From assembly GCA_029262295.1 (NCBI GenBank), contig JAJCZR010000035.1, positions 1-64,000 of the forward strand: DNA of 64,000 nucleotides. Direction: 5' to 3'. A program made the position numbers and the translations under genes. This document shows positions 18,310 through 25,486 of this stretch, piece after piece. Every line of letters starts with the position of its first letter. Position 1 is the stretch's first letter. Under the pieces are notes generated by a model. It worked only from the letters and a program-made list of their open reading frames with translations, had not been told where the DNA came from and did not search any database. This stretch comes from Deltaproteobacteria bacterium (lineage in GTDB: Bacteria; Desulfobacterota_D; UBA1144; Nemesobacterales; Nemesobacteraceae).

Positions 18310-19410
18310 TTATACCCTCATGGGCATTATCACATTTATATAATGATCCCCTGATTCAGGCATTATTACTGCAGGGCTTAGTTCATCTGACACCCCAAAT
18401 ATTGCAACTGCCTCGCCTGTGGCCTCAAGCACATCCATTATGTACCTTGAATTAAAACCAATCTCAAAAGGATCCCCGGAATACTCAATAATTATAGATT
18501 CTTTTGCCTCACCTACTTCAGGGGAAACTGAAATAAGCACCAGTTCATTGCTGCCCAGTACTACTTTCACGCTTTTTGTTTTTTCTGATGAAAAAATTGA
18601 AACCCTTTTAAGTGCACTCAGTAAATGTGAGGTGCTCACCTTGAATTTATGTTTTGTTGAGTCGGGGGTAACTTGCCTGTAGTCTGGAAAATCAGCATCT
18701 ATAAGCCTTGAATAAAGAACTGTGTCTTCAACTTTTGAAACAAAAAAGTTTGCCTCTGCGCCTATAAGAATACTATCTGAAAACCGAAGTAGTTTTCTAA
18801 GCTCGGAAACAGCTTTTTTAGGGACCAAAACATTTTTGCTTAACCCAAGGTTGTTTTCAGACTCATAGTCTATATAGCTGAGCCTATGGCCATCTGTGGC
18901 AATAAGCCTAAGTGCTTTATCACCTGTTTTTTCAAAAAAGATTCCCGAAAGGTTTCTCCTCAGTTCATCCGGTGACACTGAAAATATTGTTTTTGATATC
19001 ATATTTTCAAGTGTATTTGAATCAATAGAGAATAGATCAGTGGTGGAGACTTCAGGTATTGCTGGAAAATCTTCGGCGGAAAGCCCGGCTATTTTAAAAC
19101 TTGCAGCTGAAGTTTTTATCTCTACCCAATTGTTTCCAATATCTTCAAGCTCCATTTCCACATTGGGAAGCTCTTTTACTATTTCAAAAAGTTTTCTTGA
19201 TGGAATTGCAAGGCTTGATTCTTTTTCCACCTCTGCATCACAGTAAAGGCTCATTGTGGTTTCAAGGTCTGTTGCAGAAATCCTTATTTTTCCAGCTTCC
19301 ACATTTAACAGCACATGGGAAAGAATAGGCATTGTTGCTCTTTTTTCAGATATTCCCTGCACGAGGTTGAGCTTTTCTGCAAATACGTTTGAGTTAATTT
19401 TAAACTTCAT
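18310..19410 (-). CDS. dnaN: DNA polymerase III beta subunit (sliding clamp)
   Basis: The 366-residue protein carries the three repeated clamp domains. Recognisable parts are KRATMPILSHVLLNVE near residue 23, LIATDGHRLSYIDYE near 175, and the C-terminal peptide YINVIMPMRV that lines the clamp pocket. It forms the ring that tethers polymerase to DNA. Gene order dnaA-dnaN is the conserved bacterial origin neighbourhood; recF and gyrB are not next to it, comF is. Confidence 0.97.
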   Translation of the reverse strand: MKFKINSNVFAEKLNLVQGISEKRATMPILSHVLLNVEAGKIRISATDLETTMSLYCDAEVEKESSLAIPSRKLFEIVKELPNVEMELEDIGNNWVEIKTSAASFKIAGLSAEDFPAIPEVSTTDLFSIDSNTLENMISKTIFSVSPDELRRNLSGIFFEKTGDKALRLIATDGHRLSYIDYESENNLGLSKNVLVPKKAVSELRKLLRFSDSILIGAEANFFVSKVEDTVLYSRLIDADFPDYRQVTPDSTKHKFKVSTSHLLSALKRVSIFSSEKTKSVKVVLGSNELVLISVSPEVGEAKESIIIEYSGDPFEIGFNSRYIMDVLEATGEAVAIFGVSDELSPAVIMPESGDHYINVIMPMRV

Positions 19411-19636
19411 GATGTTCTCTCTCCTAATATTATAAGAGTATTAAATATATATAAGTAGTAGTAGTAGTAAGGCCTGTGAAATTGTGAAATCAAATATAAA
19501 CCTTTGATATCTATAAGTTTTTTCTAATGCACACCTGTGCATACTTTCTTTAATAATAAACAATATACTAACAGATTTTCCAGCTAATTTTTATATCCAA
19601 AGAATTTAAACAGTTTACAAACAGGAAAACCAGTGC
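19411..19636. other. dnaA-dnaN intergenic region with DnaA-trio-like repeat
   Basis: The 226-base AT-rich gap holds four TAG triplets and a TAA in a row (19456-19470), directly next to GGCC. This pattern resembles the DnaA-trio plus GC-cluster of bacterial origin unwinding elements. Flanking TGTGAAATT (19475-19483) is only a weak DnaA-box match. No gene is seen. This could be the unwinding side of a bipartite oriC, or only the dnaN promoter region. Confidence 0.4.
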
Positions 19637-21118
19637 CTATCCACTTATAATACGTTCAAGTTTTCTTGAGATTGAATCAACTGAACTTGTTAGAGTGGAG
19701 TCCTCACCAAGGAGGCTTTCAATTTTTCTTACGGCATGGATCACTGTTGAATGATCTTTTCCCCCAAAACGCTCACCTATTTCAGGAAAAGAAGCCACTG
19801 TGTATTTTCTTGATAAAAACATTGCTATTTGCCGAGGGTGGGAAATATTTTTGTGTTTTCTGGATGATTTTATATCCGAAACCTTAATATCAAAAAAGCT
19901 TGCAACCTCTTTTTGAATAGTTTCTATGGTGATTATCTTAGGCATCTGTCTTTTAACAAGGTTTTTCAAAACTTTTTTTGCTATTTCAAGGGTTATCTCG
20001 GTATTTAGCAGTTTTGAATATGCAACTATGTTGTTTAGCGAGCCTTCGAGTTCTCGTACGTTTGAGCTTGTGTGCTGAGCGATAAACATTCCCACATCGC
20101 TTGGAAGTTCCACATTTTCAGACTCAGCTTTTTGCGTGAGAATAGCAATCCTTGTTTCAATCTCAGGGGGTTGTATATCGGCTATAAGGCCCCACTCAAA
20201 CCTTGATCTCAGCCGCTCTTCAAGAAAAGACATTTCGTGTGGTGATTTATCACTTGTGAGGACTATCTGCTTTTTGGATTCATAAAGGGCATTAAAAGTG
20301 TGGAAAAACTCTTCCTGCGTACTTTGTTTTCCGGCTATAAACTGAATATCATCGATTAAAAGAATATCGCACCCAAAACGGTAGCGGTTTCTAAACTCCT
20401 CCATCTTGTTGGTCTTGATGCCGTTAATCACTTCATTTGTAAAATGCTCTGCTGAAATACAGCAAACCCTGAGTTTGTTGGAGCTGTTATCTAAAGCATA
20501 GTTACCAATCGCATTTATAAGGTGTGTTTTTCCAAGCCCCACGCCCCCGTGTATGAAGAGCGGATTATATGCCTCACCTGGCTTTTGAGCTGCAGCTATA
20601 GACGCCGCATGTGCAAACTGGTTACTTGATCCCACAATAAAGCTTTCAAACAGGTAGTTGGAATTAAGAGAGCCTGAGATTGGGGCAAACCTTGAGGCGC
20701 TCGTCCTTAAAGGGTTTTGAAGCTTAATTTCATTTTTGGTCTCTGCTTTTTCTTCTTGATTTGAGAAAAGCTTCACTTCAAAATTATCTTCATATATTTC
20801 GTCAAGCGTTTCACGTATAAAATTTATGTAGTGGTTATTAATCCAATCCCGGTCAAAGTTGTTTTTGGCTTCAAGGTTTATTGTGTTTTGATCCCTTCCA
20901 AGATAGTTAAGGGATGAGAACCAAAATGAGACCTGGGGGTTTGATTTTTCCTTTAACCTGCCAAGTACATGGAGCCAGTTAAAGCTATTGGCCACCCGCT
21001 CCTGCGGATCCCCGTAATCATCTGTTTGGTAATCAAAATCGGATTGGTTTTCTTCGTAGTTAGAAAGTTTATTCAAGTTATCCTCCAAATCCCGTTTATT
21101 AGTCCACAATAAAGTCAC
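19637..21118 (-). CDS. dnaA: Chromosomal replication initiator DnaA
   Basis: The 493-residue AAA+ protein has Walker A GGVGLGKTHLINAIG near residue 190, Walker B CDILLIDDIQFI near 250, and the C-terminal DNA-binding signature FGGKDHSTVIHAVRKIE near 455. It binds DnaA boxes and opens oriC. Domain I is preceded by an extra acidic stretch of about 45 residues (NYEENQSDFDYQTDDYGDP); an internal start could remove it, but no strong ribosome-binding site was found there. Confidence 0.97.
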   Translation of the reverse strand: MTLLWTNKRDLEDNLNKLSNYEENQSDFDYQTDDYGDPQERVANSFNWLHVLGRLKEKSNPQVSFWFSSLNYLGRDQNTINLEAKNNFDRDWINNHYINFIRETLDEIYEDNFEVKLFSNQEEKAETKNEIKLQNPLRTSASRFAPISGSLNSNYLFESFIVGSSNQFAHAASIAAAQKPGEAYNPLFIHGGVGLGKTHLINAIGNYALDNSSNKLRVCCISAEHFTNEVINGIKTNKMEEFRNRYRFGCDILLIDDIQFIAGKQSTQEEFFHTFNALYESKKQIVLTSDKSPHEMSFLEERLRSRFEWGLIADIQPPEIETRIAILTQKAESENVELPSDVGMFIAQHTSSNVRELEGSLNNIVAYSKLLNTEITLEIAKKVLKNLVKRQMPKIITIETIQKEVASFFDIKVSDIKSSRKHKNISHPRQIAMFLSRKYTVASFPEIGERFGGKDHSTVIHAVRKIESLLGEDSTLTSSVDSISRKLERIISG

Positions 21119-21121
21119 AAT

Positions 21122-21390
21122 CTATCCACAGTCAGTGGATTTTTGTGAATAACAAACAAGTATTTCTGCCCCGCCTTCCCAAGTGAGAACTGTATCCTAA
21201 AGAATGAAAAAAACCTTGTCAAGGACAAATTTTTTTAGCCAGTAATAGCAGTAATTTTAGAGGATTTTAAAATTGTGCAAATAGTTTCGGAGTGCAGTTT
21301 TAACAGAAAATTAACAATGGTTTTTCTTTGGATAAATTACCATAGATACTCTAAACACTTGTAATCATTGAATATTTTGCCTGTGGATAA
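21122..21390. other. DnaA-box cluster upstream of dnaA (candidate oriC)
   Basis: One perfect DnaA box, TGTGGATAA, lies at 21382-21390. Single-mismatch boxes lie at 21122-21130 (CTATCCACA), 21144-21152 (TGTGAATAA) and 21327-21335 (TTTGGATAA). The stretch between is AT-rich without a gene, followed by AATAATAATAATAATT near 21464. This arrangement fits the origin and/or the autoregulated dnaA promoter. Confidence 0.6.
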
Positions 21391-21484
21391 CTTTTTTGTG
21401 CTGTTTTCGAGTAAAAAATTACATTTAAAAAGACAAGTCCCACTCTTAATTCACTCTTTAAATAATAATAATAATTTTCTTTCC

Positions 21485-21514
21485 TAGACAACACTTTCAA
21501 ATTTGTGCTAGAAT
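21485..21514 (+). promoter_or_regulatory. Sigma-70-like promoter before a decayed gene
   Basis: TAGACA (21485-21490) and TAGAAT (21509-21514) are separated by 18 bases. A Shine-Dalgarno AGAGGAAAG and ATG at 21551 follow. The promoter now leads only into a 34-codon frame and the remnant of a secreted-protein gene. Confidence 0.45.
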
Positions 21515-21550
21515 GAAATTAGTAAGAGGAAAACATTCTTAGAGGAAAGT

Positions 21551-21655
21551 ATGACAAACCAAGACTTATTTAAAGCTTATCAGGAGGGAATTAAAGAAAC
21601 TTCAGTAAGTAGTACTCCAGAAACATTCCAAGAAATGATGGAAGCTGTGATATAG
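21551..21655 (+). CDS. Short ORF of 34 codons, possibly a truncated gene start
   Basis: ATG at 21551 follows AGAGGAAAGT at good spacing and a plausible promoter. The product begins MTNQDLFKAYQEGIKETS and is not recognised. It stops at 21653-21655, inside the start of the CSLREA-type remnant that reads in another frame. It may be a genuine small gene or the 5' stump left by a deletion. Confidence 0.3.
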   Translation: MTNQDLFKAYQEGIKETSVSSTPETFQEMMEAVI

Positions 21656-21819
21656 GGGCATTCGAGTTTATAGACGAAAATAATAACAACATAGATGATT
21701 GTGTTGATACCAATTCTGGTGATTTTGATGATGTGGATCAAGATGGCATAAGTGATTTCTGTGATGCATTTATTGGAGATGCACCTTCTGTTGCCTCAGC
21801 CCCCACAATGAACCAATGA
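21613..21819 (+). pseudogene. Remnant of a choice-of-anchor/CSLREA secreted-protein gene
   Basis: After an in-frame TAG at 21610, the frame reads RNIPRNDGSCDIGAFEF, the hallmark end of the beta-helix domain in CSLREA/choice-of-anchor Q proteins. An acidic calcium-binding-type repeat follows (DVDQDGISDFCD), then APSVASAPTMNQ and a stop. There is no N-terminal domain and no membrane anchor. The intact relative at 25487 has DDIGAYEVQ at the same point. It is a deletion-decayed paralogue. Confidence 0.65.
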
Positions 21820-21849
21820 GGAAGCGCAAGATACAGGATGCATGATGCA

Positions 21850-21893
21850 CGAAAAATCGGGGACTGTCCTTAGTGTGCTGTACCCATTTTTCG
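21850..21893. repeat. Inverted repeat
   Basis: CGAAAAATCGGGG at the left and TACCCATTTTTCG at the right form an imperfect hairpin around ACTGTCCTTAGTGTGCTG. The GGGGACTGTCC core resembles REP-type elements linked to IS200-like transposases, though no transposase is present. Confidence 0.45.
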
Positions 21894-21922
21894 ATTGCAG
21901 GGTTCAAGATGCAAGCCGGTAT

Positions 21923-22068
21923 TGTCATGCCAGACTTGATCTGGCATCCAGGATGGTGAGAAAGATTAATTATTAACTAGAACTTGGTACTGTAGCAATC
22001 TAATGAATCCTGAGTTTATTAATAATTCTAGTCAAAATTCTGGATACCGCATCGAGTGCGGTATGACA
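21923..22068. repeat. Dispersed MITE-like element, copy 2 (146 bp)
   Basis: The element begins TGTCATGCCAGACTTGAT and ends ATCGAGTGCGGTATGACA, giving terminal inverted repeats of about 30 bases with mismatches. Its interior (GAAAGATTAATTATTAA, then AATAATTCTAGTCAAAATTC) aligns along its whole length with copy 3 at 32787. It ends 24 bases before the stop codon of the minus-strand gene at 22093. It has no coding capacity. Confidence 0.75.
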
Positions 22069-22092
22069 GATAAAAGATTAATACCTTGCAGA

Positions 22093-22500
22093 TCAGTTAA
22101 TCAGTATCTCATCTATTCTGTAAATTTCAGGCTCTTCACCGTTTAGGCCCACGTTTAGATAAACATAAGAATTCGAAGACCTAAGGTTTATCTGATAATA
22201 CCAGTAGTTGGCATTACTATACTGATATTTATAAAGCCCGATGGATTCTACATCCCACTTTGTATCTTTAGAAACCCTTTGGAGAACAGTTTTAGCAGTG
22301 CCTACAATTTTGGATATATCTATTTTGTATTCTGTATTTTCAATATCAAAGCCCTTTGTGTTTTCAAGCTTTGAAAGCGGTAAAGATGTTTTATAGTTTT
22401 TTCCATCGTAATTAAAATTAGAGCTTATCTCTTTTGAGTAGGAATTTCCGCAAAATCCGGTGCAAAGAAAGAATATTGAGATAAGTGTAAGAGTTTTCAT
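22093..22500 (-). CDS. Small exported protein of unknown function
   Basis: The ATG at 22500 (MKTLTLIS) is preferred because AGGAGAAC sits seven bases upstream, inside the end of the AsmA gene. An upstream frame extending to 22548 has no such site. The product is about 135 residues, with a signal peptide (LISIFFLCTGFCG) and a mature part rich in Tyr, Asn and Ser (YKYQYSNANYWYYQINLR). The domain is not recognised; the strand-rich pattern resembles small periplasmic PepSY-like or lipocalin-like proteins. It is probably co-transcribed with the AsmA protein. Confidence 0.65.
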   Translation of the reverse strand: MKTLTLISIFFLCTGFCGNSYSKEISSNFNYDGKNYKTSLPLSKLENTKGFDIENTEYKIDISKIVGTAKTVLQRVSKDTKWDVESIGLYKYQYSNANYWYYQINLRSSNSYVYLNVGLNGEEPEIYRIDEILIN

Positions 22501-22504
22501 AATT

Positions 22505-25288
22505 TTAGTTCTCCTTTTTTTTGAAAATACTATCAAGCCCTTTTTCAATTAGTTTTTCGACAGGCTCTTTTTCAGTTTCTTGATCTTTTTCTTCCTGACC
22601 GCTTTCTTCAGGCCCGCCCTGCTTATCTTTTTTTTGGAAAGGTAAAACCTTTTCAATCCCGTCTTTTATAATATTATCCCCTTTTTCACCATTTTGGCTT
22701 TCAGGAGAAATTTGTTCAAAAAGTTTTTCCTTAAGCTTTCCTTTTCCTTCCTCTATTATTGCAGTTTGAATTTTCTTAGAGATAAAGTTTATATCAGGTT
22801 TTGGCCGGACTCCTGGAAGGTTTCCATCAAGTAAAAAAGGTATTTGAATTTTACCTTCAGAGTTTTTTAAGATGCCAATGTATTTTTGATTTGCTATAAG
22901 GTCATTAGAGAGTTTTTCAGAAAGGGTTACTACGCCGTCAATATCAAGAGCAGAATCGAGCCCGATTGAGCCGCCTCCATCCACAATATAGTTAGTTGCA
23001 TCAAGGAGAATATTATTAAGGTTGATCTTTCCTTTATCTATTTTAAAAGGCGATTTCATATTGTAAAAAACAGTGCTGCTTGTTTTGAATACATCGGGAT
23101 ATCTTTCACGAAGGTTTTGCGAGACAAGCCCTGAAAGTCCTTTTATTCCGGTTACCCCGGAGAGTACTTCTTCTGCAATATTAAAGTCGATGAGTTTTCC
23201 TTCTGTGAGTTCTATATTTCCAAGCCCGTCGAGCGTGTTTTTAATATCTTTCCACTCAGTGCCTGCTCCTGATATTTGGAGCTCAAGGTTTGTATTTCCA
23301 TTTATAGCGTTCGAATTTGGTGAAATAAATGTTTTAACAAGGTCTGTGATATTAAGCCCGCTTAGATTGGTATTAACTGTAAACTTGGGCACTTCACCCT
23401 GCATATTGTATTTTCCATTTGTCTTCAGCTTTGCAGTTAGAAAGTTAAAGCCAAGATCGCTGAAATCTATGATCTTGTTTTGCATGGTTATCTGACCGCC
23501 AAGGTTTTTATAGTTTATTTTTGAAAATTTTCCACTCTCAGAGCTAATAGTCGCTTTGCTTTGAATATCTCCATTTTTGTCAGATGCAGTTCCTTTTATA
23601 GTAAGGTTATTTATTACTTCTCCTTTATCAGCAGATTGGCTCAGATCGCTTAATTTTATTTCAGGTGCGCTGAGGGTGTAGTCTATGGATAATGGTTCAA
23701 GTGATTTAACATCTGCATTTAATGCTATATCAGAGTTTCCGATTTTCATTTTTGCATTATCAACCTTAGCGCTGTTTCCAGTGAAGTTGACTGTGCCATT
23801 TAAGTTTGAGATTGGTTTTGGAAGCTCTTTAATATTTGCAGCCACATTTTGAAGTGTCGCCTTTCCATTAATATTTGGTGTTTTGCCATCAGCAATTGAA
23901 CCCGTGAGTTTGGCATCTACAAGAATATTTCCTGATAGGCCATAATCTTTTAAAGCCAAAATATTATTGGATATTGATGAAAGGTCGGCAGAGTTTGTAT
24001 TGATATCAAGGTCTATATTTTGATCTTTGTCTGTGCCTATCTTACCTCCGGCTTTTGCTTTAAGATCGTTAAGAGTAAGCTCAGTGTTTTTAAGTAAAAT
24101 TGAGTTTTTTGAAACTACAGCATCAGTTGCAAGCTTCAAAGTATCGTTTTTTCCTTTTTTGAATTTATCACCAAGCACTATCTCGCTGCTACTTCCGTCA
24201 AACCTTATAAATAAAAGGTTAAGGTTTTCTTTATTTCCATTTACTTTTCCCGAAACGGAGATCGGGCCTTCTGCGTTTAAGTCTTTGGGAAAAGAACTTG
24301 CGATGGGCTCAAATTTTCTGAGGTTTTGAATGAGTACCGGATCAAGAGTGAAATCAAGATTAAGGTTTAACTTAAAATCAGGAAGCTCCTTGCCAAGTGG
24401 CCCTGCATTTCCTGAAACTTTAAGGTTTTGACTTTCTGAGCTAAAAACTGATGCGCCAATGTTAATATCTTTTAGTTCAAGCTCTCCTCCTGTGCCCGAT
24501 GCATTGAGTTTAAGATCAAGGTTGTTGCCAAGCCCCAGGCCTTCTGGAAGTGCTTTTGTAATCTCAGGAAAGTTCTTTTTAAGTTCAGATATATTAAGCC
24601 CGCTAATCTTAATGTCTGTATCTAATCTTGTTGTATTAATATCAAAGATCTCACCAATCGGGCCAGCTTCACCATTAATATTTATATTTTGGTTATCAGA
24701 AAGTAGCGCAAGTGAAAGATCAAACTTAATCGGTTTATCAAAACTTATATTTTTTGATTTAAGGTCTATTTTTATGGCATTTATTGTAGTGCCCTTTAAT
24801 AGATCGCTATAAGTTATTTCTCCGTTTGATATGTCTACAATTGATATAAGAAGATCTTCAATCGGGCTTTTCTTTTGGGTTTCTGATTCTTTTTTGTCTT
24901 TTGATAGTGATTCAAAGTTAAAATTGCCGGCTTTACTTTTTATTACATTTATCTTGGGTTTCACTAAAATCAGTTTTTTAACTTCAATCTCTTTTTGCAG
25001 AAGAGGAAGAAACTTAAGGCTCACAACAAGGTCATCCGCCTCAATAAAGTTATCTGTGGAAAACGCAGGATCATCACTTATTTTGAACTTTTCAAGTTTA
25101 AGTCCAAGCCCGCTCCATATATTCACCCCGATACTTTCAACTTCAACTTCTCTTCCCACCTGGTTTTCTATCTGTGCGAGTATAAGAACTTTATTTTTGT
25201 TTATAATTCCGTTTAAGTTGAGTAGTGCAAAGCCAACCAGACCTGCGATTAAAAGAAATAAAACTAATACCACTGCAATTATTCTCAT
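22505..25288 (-). CDS. AsmA family envelope protein
   Basis: The 927-residue protein has an N-terminal membrane helix (AVVLVLFLLIAGLVGFALL), then the AsmA start pattern GREVEVESIGVNIWSGLGLKLEKFKI, and a long repetitive beta-rich body with many LxLNADVKSLEPLSIDYTL-like strands. The C-terminal AsmA_2 part (GNIELTEGKLIDFNIAEEVL near residue 690) is followed by a Lys/Glu-rich tail. AsmA-like proteins bridge the periplasm and are implicated in phospholipid transport and outer-membrane assembly. It is followed by the small exported protein. Confidence 0.88.
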   Translation of the reverse strand: MRIIAVVLVLFLLIAGLVGFALLNLNGIINKNKVLILAQIENQVGREVEVESIGVNIWSGLGLKLEKFKISDDPAFSTDNFIEADDLVVSLKFLPLLQKEIEVKKLILVKPKINVIKSKAGNFNFESLSKDKKESETQKKSPIEDLLISIVDISNGEITYSDLLKGTTINAIKIDLKSKNISFDKPIKFDLSLALLSDNQNININGEAGPIGEIFDINTTRLDTDIKISGLNISELKKNFPEITKALPEGLGLGNNLDLKLNASGTGGELELKDINIGASVFSSESQNLKVSGNAGPLGKELPDFKLNLNLDFTLDPVLIQNLRKFEPIASSFPKDLNAEGPISVSGKVNGNKENLNLLFIRFDGSSSEIVLGDKFKKGKNDTLKLATDAVVSKNSILLKNTELTLNDLKAKAGGKIGTDKDQNIDLDINTNSADLSSISNNILALKDYGLSGNILVDAKLTGSIADGKTPNINGKATLQNVAANIKELPKPISNLNGTVNFTGNSAKVDNAKMKIGNSDIALNADVKSLEPLSIDYTLSAPEIKLSDLSQSADKGEVINNLTIKGTASDKNGDIQSKATISSESGKFSKINYKNLGGQITMQNKIIDFSDLGFNFLTAKLKTNGKYNMQGEVPKFTVNTNLSGLNITDLVKTFISPNSNAINGNTNLELQISGAGTEWKDIKNTLDGLGNIELTEGKLIDFNIAEEVLSGVTGIKGLSGLVSQNLRERYPDVFKTSSTVFYNMKSPFKIDKGKINLNNILLDATNYIVDGGGSIGLDSALDIDGVVTLSEKLSNDLIANQKYIGILKNSEGKIQIPFLLDGNLPGVRPKPDINFISKKIQTAIIEEGKGKLKEKLFEQISPESQNGEKGDNIIKDGIEKVLPFQKKDKQGGPEESGQEEKDQETEKEPVEKLIEKGLDSIFKKKEN

Positions 25289-25417
25289 ACGATTTACAAC
25301 TCCAAATTTATATTATTTGTTTGCATAATAGTATAGGAGTTATAGTTTGGGATTAAAGGTATTTTTTAATATGAAAGTGGCCCAGTCTTAATTAAAGAGA
25401 TGACATTTTTTGCACTC

Positions 25418-25446
25418 TTGTACATTTTTCGTAAAAAATATATAAT
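25418..25446 (+). promoter_or_regulatory. Strong sigma-70-type promoter for the beta-helix protein
   Basis: TTGTAC (25418-25423) and a perfect TATAAT (25441-25446) are 17 bases apart. The ribosome-binding site AGGGGG follows at 25476-25481, six bases before the ATG at 25487. Confidence 0.75.
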
Positions 25447-25486
25447 GTATTACTTTACAAGAATACTGTATATATAGGGGGCAAAA

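Noticed and set aside
21850-21893. Possible IS200/REP-type mobile element end
   Set aside because: Only a short inverted repeat with a GGGGACTGTCC core is present; no transposase or direct target repeat was seen, so it is listed only as a repeat.
23073-25328. Several plus-strand open frames (about 100-165 codons) across the AsmA gene
   Set aside because: They are antisense to a long, clearly conserved AsmA protein and are Ser/Phe/Leu-rich, as expected for reverse-complement shadows. None has a ribosome-binding site or a recognisable domain.
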